Below are positions 21,984 to 34,562 of a DNA stretch of 64,000 bases, piece by piece. The notes beneath the pieces are model-generated. The model made no database searches, was not told the origin of the DNA, and saw only the letters and a list, made by a program, of their open reading frames with translations. A program made the translations under genes and the position numbers. Numbering within the stretch: position 1 is the first letter of the stretch; every line of letters begins with the position of its first letter. Source of the stretch: Kalaharituber pfeilii (taxonomy: Eukaryota; Ascomycota; Pezizomycetes; Pezizales; Pezizaceae); contig WHUZ01000006.1 of the NCBI GenBank assembly GCA_015179045.1, positions 1,612,001 through 1,676,000 of the forward strand, given 5' to 3'.

Positions 21984-22085
21984 ATCGGTAGCACAGGGGG
22001 TAGCAAATTTTATCACTACATGATAGATTCATACTCGATCTCATGAACGATAGGCTCAAATGATAGCCTTATGTAGTGACAGTCT
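21984..22085 (+). repeat. tRNA-derived SINE-like sequence, copy 2
   Basis: Diverged direct repeat of 21755-21850: A-box-like TAGCACAGGGGGTAGCAA, then shared TCACTACATGAT and GGCTCAAATGATAG. Confidence 0.4.
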
Positions 22086-23474
22086 AAGACTTCATTTAAA
22101 AATTGATCGGGTTATAAGTTACTAAACTTAGAGAATGAAAAGTAAATAGTAGAAATTCAATCTTTGTTTATATAATTAGTTCCTCATAATTATTATATTA
22201 TATACAATAAATCATTGTATATATCAAAACTACCTCAACTTAGCTTTTCCAACAATATAAAAAAATTATGCAAATTGGAGAAAAACTGACAGTTGTAGTA
22301 TCACGTTGAATTTTGTTAAGCTAATAGTGCGGCAAAGGGATGAGGTTGTGACTTGCTTAAAGTGGATGCTTGGCGCTTGCAGGGATTCTATCAAGTGCCA
22401 TTTCTGGTAATATAACCACCAAAATTCTGATTCTTGGCATCAACGCAATCCTTGTTACTACTACAATATAATACTAGAAAATGGCGGAGGAATCACGGAT
22501 ATCTCTACCAAAGAAGATGACACTCCGGAATTTGGCTTAGAGCAGGAAAAACACTAGAAGTATATTTACTAAGTTTCTCATAGTTATTCTATTGATAATA
22601 ATTTAGCTATGATAACAAAACAAATCTATATTCTTAACTACGGCAGTCTTAGAAGCGAAGGAAATTTTTAACTATGGTGTCTATTATCTTCTAGTATGTG
22701 GGTAGGGAGTAGCAATTTGCGGGTCATATTAGTAGCATTACCGACAGCAAGTTTCAAGTGGCAATTGGGGCTGTGCAAGCACACAGTGCATAGCATATCA
22801 ATTATCCTTGGAAGTAGAGCGTTTTTCTATACTCATTATTACTCGCAGCACCTAGTGGTACTGTAAAAAAACAGCGTTTGCGGGTGAGCTGGCCCATTCG
22901 CGAACCGCAATGTTCGTCGGTAGGCCAGAACAATGCTGTGAATGAGTGAAGTGAGAAGGGGTGATGCTGCGGTGAGAAGGCAGTAAGGGAGGTATTCAAG
23001 TCTGTTTAAAAAGGCAATCTTTTACAAAACAAGTGAATATATGATTTTTCTCTATTTTTGTTTGTAAGTCCCTGATCGCAGTTGGGTTTCTAGATTAGTA
23101 CCGACGAGTGAGCTGTGGTAAAAGTATATCCCTGCATTTAGTCTAGTCACCTAATGTCGAAAAGTCTTGGGTGGAGATTGAGCTTGCCAGGGCGTCTTGG
23201 TATGTGGCTGATTCACCTTGAGAACAACTACATCTCAAGTGGCTCTGATGCACTTATACGAATTGATATTTTTTCGAGTATTTCTTCACCAAAATTTAGT
23301 GCGCTTGTGCCGTGCCTTACTCGCGAAATTTGAAGGCTTACATGTACAGATAATACTCTTTCTTGGCAGATACCTACATAATTGCCTAGTAGACGCTTAG
23401 AGGTTGGTATCGAATATTAAGTTAGCAGCTACTGCAGCGAGCGGGGATATGCTTTTATCGATTGTATTAAGTAC
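22086..23474. other. Intergenic, AT-rich, no gene seen
   Basis: No recognisable coding domain or clear repeat. Short frames only. Confidence 0.45.
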
Positions 23475-23902
23475 TGTGGGAATCTTCGCGCTTGATGATG
23501 CAACGGTGGATGATAACTCAAGATGGAAGGGGGGACCATGAAGGCCTAGATGAGACTACCCAAGGGGGAAAGGGGGACCATGACAGCCTGGAGGAGGCTA
23601 CCCGAGAGGGAAGGGGGGGCCCTGAGGGACTGAGGAGCGGCGATTACCACAAGGGGGAAGGGGACCGGAGTATGATGGGTATATAAGGAGGGGGAGAAGG
23701 AGGCTTGTTTCTATCATCATCATCATCGCCGAGGGTGGTCACAGTCTAACTAGGTTGTTATTCTGTCAGTCTTGCAGTATTTTATAGTCCTCTTCAGTTA
23801 CAGTGAACCGGTCTTTGTCTTTGTGCCTCGTGGTTATCTCTAGCTCTTTACTATTGTGTGTCCGTGCTCTCCCCCTCAGAACTTCGTCGATTCCCTCCCA
23901 CA
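23475..23902 (+). repeat. Solo LTR (428 bp)
   Basis: Begins TGTGGGAATC and ends GATTCCCTCCCACA (inverted TG...CA ends), flanked by a 4-bp duplication GTAC (23471-23474, 23903-23906). It has a TATA-like TATATAAGG near 23680 and G-rich imperfect internal repeats (GGGGGACCATGA type, 23528-23620). No internal retroelement sequence is attached, so it is a solo LTR left by recombination. Confidence 0.75.
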
Positions 23903-23906
23903 GTAC

Positions 23907-24190
23907 TTATAAACTTGACACATGCGGTCGTATGTAAATATAAACAAGAACACTTATTGCAGCGGGGTTCCGGGAAATGCTAGGGATATTTTTGCCACGT
24001 AATTTATACGAGATGCTAGTGTTGTACCCTGTCTCTAGCACTCCTAGCAACCTTCAGGCATAATCTAATTGTTCCCATGACTTAGAATGTGTAGAGTATA
24101 TAACTACAAAAAGTTTCTGGTATGCTCTTTGCTCGAAAATGCCCTACCGTCAACATATGTGACTGGAAGGGTGTGTCCCTATACTGTCTT
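23907..24190. other. Intergenic, no gene seen
   Basis: Nothing recognisable. Confidence 0.4.
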
Positions 24191-24192
24191 TA

Positions 24193-24986
24193 CTGTCTTT
24201 CACCACAATCGCCACGCACACCACGTCCCGACGCACATTACACTAAAACTTACCGCGCACGACACATATCTCAACCACCAGAATAGAGTTTTGTATGTGC
24301 TCTTCAAGTGAAATAAATAAAGGGCTATTCTTCACCTTTAATATCTCTACTTGCTGTCTTCGACATTTCCATTGATGTCTTGACATGCATTATATGGAAT
24401 TCCCATACAAATTGCACTGGAAGGTAGAATATACTACCTTCCCTAAACACTCACCATAATGGCTGTAGAATTTGGCTAGAGAGTCTTCCCAATGGGTCTC
24501 TGAAGATTTAATACTTTACTTGGTTTAATGTTGTTTAATGCCTAGTTCACACATCAAATTGCCATTTCCGGTAGTTTTCCTATACAATTGTTGCATACAA
24601 ATTTCTATGAGAATATGAATTTTGTGAATAACTCCACTACGATATTTTCTTGGTGGGCTTCTTACATCTTTGAGTAAGGTAACATAATGATATCCAAGTG
24701 TCCCACTGTTTTTATCAAATTTAATTCAATATTGCAGTGAAAAATATATGCCAAGCCTACGCCGATATAGGATGTGAATTTCATGGAATTCATAAATCCC
24801 TTCAAAACCGCATTTCTGAAGAAGCTAAGGTGCAGAATATGAAGAATAGTCCATCATTTAACCCCTCTACATTGTGCATACAAAAACTCTATTCTGGTAG
24901 TTGAGATATATGTTGTCGCGAGCGGTCCGTTTTGGTGTAAAACATACGTCGGGACGTGGTGGACGTCGCTTTGTGGTGAATTACAG
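24193..24986. mobile_element. ~0.8-kb MITE with ~100-bp TIRs, copy 1
   Basis: Ends CTGTCTTTCACCACAA... and its complement (TTGTGGTGAATTACAG), with TA on both sides (24191-24192, 24987-24988). The arms include CACCACGTCCCGACGCAC and CATATCTCAACCACCAGAAT. No transposase frame. Same family as 35744, 46302 and 51004; its inner sequence is in the opposite orientation to copies 2 and 3. Confidence 0.88.
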
Positions 24987-24988
24987 TA

Positions 24989-25835
24989 TAAATCCAATAT
25001 ATGTGCTTATGTGTTTCTCTATACTTACATTCGGAATAAAAATCCCGATATTGCATGTCTAATGAATTTCTGATCCCCCAAAAATCCCACAACTTGCTCT
25101 CGAGCTACCATAACAGAGAGATCGATGCTGCGCATGCTATGTATACATATATTAGTGTAAGCATGTAGTTACTGTATATGATGCCGCCGTCAAGCATTGC
25201 TGTATTGCATAGAGGTAGAGAAACAAACAAACCCTTTTCATGTGACCAGGTCGCATCTATAGCTCCACCACATTCACATAAGATCTTTGATTTTATCACT
25301 TCCCACTTATCATAAGGCCGCGATCACATCCTTTCCCTTGCATACACACACTAAGGAAAGACCCATTAACGTGAATATTCACATACATACTACTTACTAG
25401 CAGTATGTCAGCTCACGATCACTGGCTGAGTCATCCATATCCTTGCGGCCTTTGCACTGGAGGCTACTCCGCAGCCTAGAGAGTCTTGGCATAAGACTAA
25501 GGCTGGTCTTGACTCTTCCACACTGCCGCCTCGACACCTCTCTCAACCACCTACTACAAAGACCCTTCCTAGGCTAGCACCTACTATGGTAGAAACCTCT
25601 CACTTCATTTTCTCATTGAGTTTTACTTATAATATAAGCAGCCGCCCTTCGCCGGCAGCAGCAGAACTCTCTGCTTCCTAGCAGTAGTACCTCACTCGAG
25701 CTCGCCATTTTCCACCCGACCAGCCGAACTCTTCATTTTTACTTGTTACTTCTTCGCTTCTCATTTTTACTTCTCCCGAGACTATTCACTGTGTAAATAT
25801 TCTGTAGCTTAGTCATCTCTGTGGTGCATTTTCTT
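24989..25835. other. Intergenic; possible LTR-like leader
   Basis: 25380-25830 is CT-rich with a TATA-like ATAATATAAG near 25630, which could be a degraded LTR or promoter, but no matching partner or duplication was found. Confidence 0.3.
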
Positions 25836-25914
25836 TCTTGGTGCATTTTCTTTCTTAATGCATTTTCTTTCTTGGTGCATTTTCTTTCTTGGTGCATTTT
25901 CTTTCTTGGAAGGT
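25836..25914. repeat. 17-bp tandem repeat
   Basis: Five near-perfect copies of GGTGCATTTTCTTTCTT; one has AATGCATT instead. Confidence 0.85.
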
Positions 25915-25941
25915 TATAAAGGTTTCTGCACTTGGGTCATA

Positions 25942-26134
25942 CAGTGACAGGTAAAAACTCTTGGGTATGAAGCAACATTGGGGTAAGTGTATCATGCAAT
26001 ATGTAGATTGAGTCTGTATTCGTTAGGCAAAAGAGATCTCTTTTTCCAGAAGATAAATGTAGACTCGATTTGCATATTGTAGGACACACTTATCGCAATA
26101 ATGCATACTCCCTAAGACTTTTTACCGGTCACTG
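25942..26134. mobile_element. 193-bp MITE (same family as 9228)
   Basis: Imperfect inverted repeat over most of its length, starting CAGTGACAGGTAAAAACTCT and ending in the complement of CAGTGACCGGTAAAAAGTCT, flanked by TA (25940-25941, 26135-26136). Confidence 0.78.
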
Positions 26135-26136
26135 TA

Positions 26137-27850
26137 GATCTTTGGGGGTTCTTGCTCTTCTCCTCATCTCTCTCAAATAGAGGAAAATCAAGTATCCTAA
26201 GATTTCTCAACTTGGAAACAGTTTGAGGTCATAGCAATTGCATATTTATGTATATACATAAACTACTTATCCACCTCTTTACACACCGGTTGCAACGGCC
26301 ATCTAGTGAAGAATCAAGTCCTGGGCTGGAACCACAGTTCCATTCAAGACTGATGCCATATGAGACCTAGCAAGAACCAAAAACAGAGCCAGATACTTAT
26401 TAAAGAAGGGGAACAAAGCAAGGCTACCGGGGGTATTCCTTCAATCGCTCATTAAATCCGTGATAATGTTTTGGTTCCATATAATTGAATTCGAGTGCAA
26501 CTAGAATAACCTGTTTTTAATTTTTGCTTGCTCTCTTTTTTTTCATGAATAACACGTGCACGGGGGTGGCGGTGGTAGTGGCTATCATCAACCGGCTGTT
26601 GTTGGACCATAGGTAGAATAAGGACACTGCAGCCATGGTTGCGACAGGCGAGGGCGTGGTCGAGGACGTGAGCAAGAATACAGGTAGGTGCTGTTGTGGT
26701 TGGTGTTGGGAGAGCTCATGGTGGGGTGGTTGCCTGGGGAGTTGAACTCTGTAGCGCTGGAGCTACTGGGGTTGCCTCCACACGAGCCGCCACGCCTATA
26801 AAGTCCAATTCAGGGCCAGCTGGGTTGAAATTAAAGTTGCCGGAGTTAGAGTTGGAGGTTGATGAGGTTTGAAGCAGCAACCTGTTTGAAAAAATAAATT
26901 AGAGACCTTTCGCAAAGAAGCTCTAGATCTTCCCGACCCTGAGGTGCCCCTAATAGTTAATGAAGTGTGTCGCAGCAGAAAACTGGATACGAGAACACGG
27001 CCAAGCTTCACCCCCTATTAAAGCTCTACAATTTTAACTCGGAATATCTCAACAACTACGATAGCTATGGCAAGGCGCAAGATATCCTGTGAATTCTAGA
27101 AGCCCTACTATTAACTTATGGGTTTGGAAGAGGCAACTGGGCATTTAGCTAAGTGCTGCCGCTGGCACTGAAGTAACAAGTGCAAGATGGAGCTCATAAT
27201 TGTTAAGCGCTATCTCTACTTTCCTGGTGTCGCTTCGATCTAGAGCCTATACGAAAGGTCTTCTGGCACTCTAGAGCGTACAACGGTAGACCCCTAGGTT
27301 TCTAGGCATTTGGAAAACTCTAAAGCTTCTTGCAAAAGGTCTCTATTTCAGGTTGACTATGAAAGCGTATACAGTGCTATTCTCTAGATCCCGAGCTTTT
27401 GCTAACCTCAGTTGGCAACATCACTGGCGGTATCATTTGCGCCTATCCTGTAAGGCTGGTGGAGTGCTGCAGAGTGGCAGCCGGGGGGGTTATTTCGCAA
27501 CGTCGAGAGACGATACAACTGTAGATGCTATAGATGTGAATTTTTCGCCGTTTTTCCTTCATAATCGCATTCAGCGCGGTCGATTTAGTCTATAATTAAT
27601 TCACCGCACATATCAGAGGTATGTTCTGTGAGTTATTGGTCGCTGAAACGGGGCACTCGGTGGTGGTAGTCTAGTTCCTTCCTTCAGGCAGTAACATTGG
27701 TCTTGTATATCACGCTGCCTACCTATAATAATTGGGAACTGAACTGTCAGTAAGGAATGTTCTCAACCTACCCGTGTCGCAAAGGGAGCTCGGGAGATTG
27801 ACCGACTTCCAGCTCAAAGATCCAAAATGGATGTACCCAAGTGGTTGATC
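26137..27850. other. Intergenic, no gene supported
   Basis: GT-rich DNA at 26560-26720 and one minus-strand open frame (27011-26796) without a recognisable domain. No introns or motifs support a gene. Confidence 0.4.
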
Positions 27851-28164
27851 ATTTTTTCCCTTGCTATACCGGACGTACTAACAATACCGGAGGAATTGCC
27901 AGGCTCTTGCGCCCCTGTCTCCATACAAATAATATTTTCTATACTGATACTTATGTGTCCAATCTTGGCTGCCCCACCTTTGCATTCACCTTGAACACGC
28001 TTACTAAACTTGACTTTACATAATTAGATTCAGTTGTGATTGTCGATCCACTTCCCAGTTAGGCAATTTCCATTATTTTTGCTATTGTATTTCTGCCAAG
28101 CACTTTATTTTATAATGGAACCTTGCTATACTGGACCAAAAGGCGGTATAGCAAGGGAAAACTG
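27851..28164. mobile_element. Fot/pogo-type MITE, copy A (left end degraded)
   Basis: The right end reads GGTATAGCAAGGGAAAACTG then TA (28165-28166); the left has the complement CCCTTGCTATACCGG. The body matches copies B (52793) and C (56967), for example ACCTTGAACACGCTTACTAA. Confidence 0.8.
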
Positions 28165-28445
28165 TACTAGTCTGGCTGCGGCTGCACTCCATGCTGAATA
28201 GACGCAACTGACAGGGGGTTGTGCAACCACAGTAAAGTCCCTCCCCTAACGTAAATGTTCCCACTACACTTCTTCGGTAAGAGTCAAAATCCAAGATTCC
28301 ACTGCATCCCACATCAAAGATTAGTAACGGAAAGCAAGCGAAACTCGAAAAAAAAACTTCCACAGCACTAGCGGAACCGAGTCAACAGAGATCTCTTAGC
28401 GTCTGGCCGAGATATCAATCCCGGACCCCCTCACCAGGTCCAAAC
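28165..28445. promoter_or_regulatory. Upstream region of the second STAND gene
   Basis: About 280 bp between a MITE and the start codon at 28446. No clear TATA box. Regulatory role is inferred from position only. Confidence 0.3.
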
Positions 28446-31400
28446 ATGGAGGGTCACAATACCTCTAAGGCGAGACCCCGCAAGCGAGACAGATTGCTTG
28501 GTGTGTTTGGATTCAAACCAAGCTTGCAACATAATTCCCCAAATCCTGACCCAGACACCAGAATTGTAGCAGAACCAACAGAGCGACTTGGGGATGAATT
28601 GGCTGGCACCTGTGAAAATGACACAAATCAACCCATCAAACGAGATGATAATCGAGGAAATAACCCTAATACGAAAGCTGACGATCAGAAGCTGGGTACA
28701 TTTGGCGGCAAAGGCAATGAAGGGGGGGTATCAAAGGATCTATGGGCAAAAGCATTTGAAGGTCTTCCCACAGAGCAAAGGAGTCGGTTGGAGAAAGCAG
28801 GGGTAGAAGTCAAGACCATTTCTGGAAAAAGGGAATTCTTGGAAGAGCTTCTGAAGACTGCCAGGGAGGCCCAGGCAAGATGTGAAGAAAAACGTTGGAA
28901 GCTGAAATTGGGGCGGAGGGAAATAGATATCCGTGAAAAGGCAGAAGCAATAACAGGCTGGATTGAAAAGTTCAAGCATGTAGGAGATGTAGCGATACAA
29001 TTTGATCCTGTACACACTGCCTTGCCATGGGCGGGAATACGATTTATCTTGACGGTTTGATTCCTGCATTCCCAGTGCTATTATCCAGCATACTCCGCAT
29101 TCTCCCCCTTATACCCCTCTTTGTACATTCTGCCTTTGATTAACCCTCGCTATCTATCTCATCATGCTCACCTGAAACCTTCAACTAATGCATACGGGCC
29201 TACACAGATTTTCATCAGCGGGGAGCAGAACATGGCAGCTGCTATTGTCGGTGTGGAGCGGGTAAGCATGCTAGTAAGCCGTTGTGCAGTATACGAACAG
29301 TTATACCTCACTTCGGAGGTGGTTCCAACAGCGGAAGCAGCTAAAGAAAACCTCTCTACAGCATTGTTGGACTTATATGCAGCTATACTAGTCTTCTTGA
29401 GCCTCTTAATGGACCTTTTTACGAACAGTTTTGGCCCACACAGCATACAGCAGGTCACAGAGAATCTAATGTAAAATTACTGGAACTAGGAAAACGTACT
29501 CTAGAAGACTTGAAAAAATCCGGGACAGGTGTTGGAGAAAATGTGCTTGCTTGATAAGCCAGAATTGGCAGTGGATGTAGCGGCTGATCTGGTGGAGAAG
29601 TGCTGTAAGAAATAAGGCCCTTCAAGTATCAGTACTGCGGACAGCTTAACAGAAAACTGACATTAACCCAGATCACGGGATCGCAAGAACAGTCAATCAG
29701 AGTCAGATATACTTCCTCCACTAGATATTGATCACTAGCCCTATTCTTGCTAACTGATGCTTAGAGGAGTTCAATGCTCTGAAAGAACTTCTGAAAGGCT
29801 TTGAGCCGATTATTGGAAGAATTGCTTCCATCACGACTGCGATGTACAAGAGCATTGAGGGTAAGCTTCACCACACCGTGCTACCCCCTGTGATCTGTTA
29901 GGGGGGATGAATATTCATAGTCAGAGCGTAACGTGCTTTTCTAGGAAGTGAAAGAAAAAAAAGTCCTCAGATGGTTCTCGAAGGTCCCATACCAAAACCA
30001 TCATGACCTTGCACAGGAGGGGCGTGTTGATGGGACTGGAAAATGGCTATTTAGGAGAACGGAGTTTTGTGATTGGTGGCAAGCAGAGAATTCATCGATA
30101 TTATGGTTACATGGGATTCGTGAGGCCGTCTGCATCCTGCTCCTATAGTACTTTTGCGGAGTAGCTGATATTCCGTTTCTCAGCTGGTGCGGGTAAAACA
30201 AAACTCATGTAAGTAACAATATCTTTGATGCATCCAAATGTTATAAGCAGTAGTTGGAAGCCAATTACTGAGTTTCCCAGGTCAGCGGCTATCGATTACC
30301 TCCAGGCAAAGGCTGATAATGTTGCATTTTTCTATTGCAGCGAGATGAACAGGACCGTCATGATAGAGATAAAATTTTACTTTCTCTTGTCAAACAGCTT
30401 GCATGCCCTATGAATGGGATCATTTGCAAACCAGCAATAGAGGCCTACGAAAAGCAAGAGCAAGATCCTTCTGCACGCAAGCACCTGCCTGCTGCAATGA
30501 GCATTGAGCTCATCATAAATCTGCTCACTGCTATCAACATCCAGTCATCGTGCTAGATGCACTAGATGAGTGCCCTGAGGATGTGCGCCGTTTTCTCCTA
30601 AAAGCCCTCATTTCCGTCATGAATTCAAACTGTTCAGTGAAGATACTTGTATCCAGCCGCCTCACCGGATATTCAGGATTCTTTGAAGGAACTTCCCTAT
30701 GTTTGCATTGAAGCACAAGATAATGCAGAGGATATTAAACATTATGTAGAATCAGAGCTTGAGAGAATGATTGAATCAAAGGAACTCCTCCGAGGCCAGG
30801 TCTCAGCCACCGTACGAGACCAGATCCAGCAAACCTTGTTAGAAAATGCACACGTAATGTGAGTCATCCCTCGAGCTGCTACGATGCATGATGAAATATG
30901 ATACTACATTTCATGCATCTTGAGAGATATACTTACTTGAATAGGTTTCTTTGGGTTGAGTATCAGTTGCGTGGCCTATGCAAGTACAGACTTGAAAAGG
31001 ATATCCGGAATCGATTGGGCAAGCTTCCCAAGGGATTAACTGGTGTATATGACGAGATTATGACTACAATCAGGTCCCAGGAAGGAAGTGGCTTTGTCTA
31101 TGCAGAGCAGGCACTGAAATGGATGTTAGTTTCATGCAGACCTCTTGCACCTCAAGAGATCATTGCTGCTGCTATGCTCGACTCTAGCATCCCCCTGAAT
31201 TTAGACAAAAGCGAGCTGGAGTCACCAGTTGAAGTGGAGGTAGTGCTATCCTTTTGTGGAGGATTGCTTATATGGGATCGAGGATTGAATGTTATTCGAT
31301 TTGCACACCTGTCAGTCAATGAATACCTAGAAACAAAAAGTTGTGAGTGGGACATAATCGATGCGCAATTCTATGTGGCAGAACCTTGTTTGGAGACCCT

Positions 31401-32296
31401 TCAGGAGCCCCGCAACCTGGAGTTGACAGATGAGGAAATAGAGCAAGTTAGCCCTCTATATCCATATTCTGCTTTGTTCTGGTTCCGACATTGCAAGTCA
31501 TATCAAGACCTAGTACTATCACGTAACAAGCCAGCTACTGCAATACAGCATCCACTAGAGATCCCTTTACTGAATAGCTGTTTGAGTTCTTTTCATGAGG
31601 CAACAGCACTCTATATAAGATGGGTAGACTGGCTCAGGCAGCACGATTATGATATCTGGTACACAGTCAATTCAGCACCTGTGCAGCCTGCTTTTGCTGC
31701 TGCAGCAGGAGGCCTGGGGCAGTTGGTTAGCTGGCTATGGCAGTCCGAGTGTGCTGACATGAATATTCGAAACTTATCTGAGGTTCCATTGCTACACATT
31801 GCCATTGTACAGGGGCAGAACCAATGGGTTGTGGAACTTATCATGCAACATGGTGGTGATGTGAATTATGTAAGTAAGCACAGAATATGGAACTGCTCTG
31901 ACAGCTGCTGCATTCAGAGGAAGATTGGAAGTGGTTCCCCTACTGCTGGAACGAGGGGTTGATATCAATTTTGTGGGTGGCCTTTATGGGACTGCTCTGA
32001 TTGCTGCTGCTTACGGAGGCAGCCTGGACATGGTTTCCCTATTGCTGCAGCGAGGGGCTGACATCAATCTTGTGGGACGTGCTTTTGGTACTGCTGTGAC
32101 TGCTGCTGCGATTGCAGGCAGCTTGGAGGTGGTTTTCCTACTGCTAGAGTACGGGGCCGACATCAATCTTGTGGGCGGTCACTATGGAACTGCACTTGCT
32201 GCTGCGAAATATATGAGGAACACCGAGATGGTTTCACTTCTGCTTGAGCGAGGAGCTATTGAGGCGGAGGCGTGCAGGCACCTTTCGGGGTTGTAA
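28446..32296 (+). pseudogene. STAND/NLR-like gene: N-terminal domain, NACHT, ankyrin repeats; frameshifted
   Basis: Starts MEGHNTSKARPRKRDRLLGV. After a disordered stretch, the N-terminal helical domain ends GDVAIQFDPVHTALPWAGIR, the hallmark of the fungal pre-NACHT domain. Introns: 29055-29207, about 29863-29947, 30120-30183, 30209-30280 and 30859-30944. Splicing 30120-30183 creates the P-loop GIPGAGKTKLM (Walker A), so these junctions are convincing. Walker B is PVIVLDALDECPEDV (about 30543-30590) followed by ILVSSRL. A winged-helix-like part follows (EIMTTIRSQEG...ALKWMLVSCRPLAPQEI, CGGLLIWD...FAHLSVNEYL). Ankyrin repeats run from about 31780 (GTALTAAAFRGRLEVVPLLL and similar, four or more). 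Frame breaks occur near 29480, 29555, 30341, 30530, 30665 and 31885. Probably an inactive relative of fungal immunity/incompatibility receptors. Confidence 0.85.
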
Positions 32297-34169
32297 TTGG
32301 ATAGTAGACACGAAGCTTATCGCAATTGAGATCACCGCATTTAGTTAACGTATCCGATCGGGAAGCGGCGCAATTCTGGACATATATCTACTCCTGTGAG
32401 ACCCAATCTCCTAAAAATGCGTTCGAGTTGCACATGTAGCTTGGGAAAGCATAGTAAAATGACCTCTACACCTCATTTAGCCAAATGCATAATTGTAGAT
32501 GATATTCTGTGGGGGTAGTTATACGTTATCCAATTAGGGAGTGAAGAGTTATGCAAGTGTTACACAGTGATATGCTTATTTCAGAACCGTAAGCAAATGC
32601 ATGGTATCCATTTAACCTGTCTGGAAGGTTTCATGCTTGATCGGAACGAATGGTGGGCTACTATCCACAGGTATAATTTTCTTTCGCTTATGGAGGCGAA
32701 GTTTTGATGTAAAGTCTGTATATCATTCTAAAGATGCGAGATGTGTGCAGAGAGGTGTAGAATAGAGGATTTACATATTCTGAATAGGTCGTTGATATAG
32801 CAAGTAGTGGTCGATAGAGTTATCTGTTTATATATACCCACTTGGGCGGTGTGTTGTTTAATATATTATATATGAGTGTTAGGAGCCGGAGCTATGAGGC
32901 TCCGGAAGTATAATCTTGGTGTGGGAATAAGTATTGAAGCAGAGAGGAGAGTCCTTTTAGAGGAGGGGAGAGAAAGAGAGTATAGACTCATTAGAATAGA
33001 CTTATGATATCTTCCTTCATCTCGCCACATTACAAATTGAACCCCCCCCAACTATCCCCCCCCAACTCCTCAGCACCTCTCAGTCGCATCCCTGCTGCAT
33101 CTTCCACCCCCCTCTCCTCCGCTCTTTAACCACACGCTCAAGCGCATGTTCAACCACATGTTCAACATCGCTTCCTATAGCCGTCTTTTTCCCTGATGAT
33201 GCAAATTACTCCTTGCCAGGTCCATCACTGCCATTTCCGTTTTTATCCGATAGTTTACTGCTTTTCCATTTCCTGACACCTGATGCACAATGCCATCCGA
33301 ATTCTAGGCATCAAGACAGCTACAGGTGCATACATCAGGTTCGGACAGGCCAGGTCTATAATGCGGCAGGCCGAGCAAGCCTGCGTGAGTATGAATAATT
33401 TTAAACCTAGCATGGGGGTATAACTTCGATAACTCCAAGCAAACACCATGTGGGTACACCAGGGTTAAGTATACGGGAGTCGGAACGGAGTGTGAACTTG
33501 ATCTAGTCATGATATTTTTTTTTCTCCTCGTTTGGTTTGTGATTGAATTTGAACCCTATCATTGTTATCTTGTGCCGTGGCTGCGTTGTGTTGAGTGTTC
33601 TATTCCATACACGAATGCGAGCAATCCCACAACGGCACGTAGATGTGGATGCTGGTTGAGCCATACAGCAATGTGGCGAATTGCTGAATTGGCTGGTCAA
33701 CACAGCAATGTGACGAACCGAGTAGGGCAAATACCTATATACCGATGATGTATGAAGGAGCCATTGTGTTCACAGTGGTGTAGGGAAGCTGAAAGAATTG
33801 GAATAGGGCAAGCTTTGTGATGCCGGTCCGGCACTCTGGCATGGATATTTCTCAAGCTTCCTTGATTACTCTTCTTTGATTATTTCGACTTCTTTCATTA
33901 TTTGAATTCTTTGACATAGATTCTTCCTTAACTTTGCATTTCGAGTTTTTGCCTTTTTGCTTCCTTTGCTAATATGTAGATAAAACTAGCATGTTTGTTC
34001 TGTAATTAGGGAATTAAGCAATCTTCTCGGCACTCTTGCAACACTACACTTCACACCCACGCTTGGCGCTCGCAATTCAACATGTGAATACAAGTCTTGT
34101 GTATATTCTGCCAGTTCTCAACATCCCAGTCATCTCCAAGGAAGTAGGCAGGCTCGGCACCCCTCCCAC
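32297..34169. other. Intergenic, no gene supported
   Basis: A GC hairpin (GGAGCCGGAG...CTCCGG) at 32881-32905 and C-rich runs at 33045-33065. Open frames are short and featureless. Confidence 0.4.
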
Positions 34170-34253
34170 TACATGTAGTTAGACTGGTAGCTCTCTCTTT
34201 TCTTTAGTTAATTTACACCTCGCCATAGCCCTTAGGGCGGCATGCGAGTAATG

Positions 34254-34282
<29 letters not shown>
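34170..34282 (+). mobile_element. LINE 3'-end fragment with poly(A)
   Basis: Carries the family 3' hairpin CGCCATAGCCCTTAGGGCGG, then CATGCGAGTAATG and about 28 A residues. The 5' border is uncertain. Confidence 0.7.
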
Positions 34283-34286
<4 letters not shown>

Positions 34287-34562
34287 AGTGGATACTATCG
34301 CTCTCCTCATACAACGGTTACAGATAAGTCACAGAAAATATACCCGATATATTATGCTTCTACTCAGTTCCGAACCTCCAAAGTAGACGCGCAAGTTAAA
34401 TCTTTACAACTACAAAAATTTCATTTTCATGTCTCTATGAAATTTTTTTTCCCTCAAGGACCCGCACAGGAACTTGGCGCCCTGGTCTGCATCCTACTGT
34501 ATCTCTCATGTGTATTCTTGATAATGCCCATAGCAATGCACAGTATCTGCAGGTTTCGGGGT
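34283..34562. other. Intergenic, no gene seen
   Basis: Nothing recognisable. Confidence 0.35.

Noticed and set aside
26640..26720. RGG-like RNA-binding peptide on the minus strand
   Set aside because: GT-rich low-complexity DNA with no supporting frame or introns.
32866..33051. LTR beginning TGTTAGGAGCC near 32876
   Set aside because: No matching end, TATA box or flanking duplication could be found.
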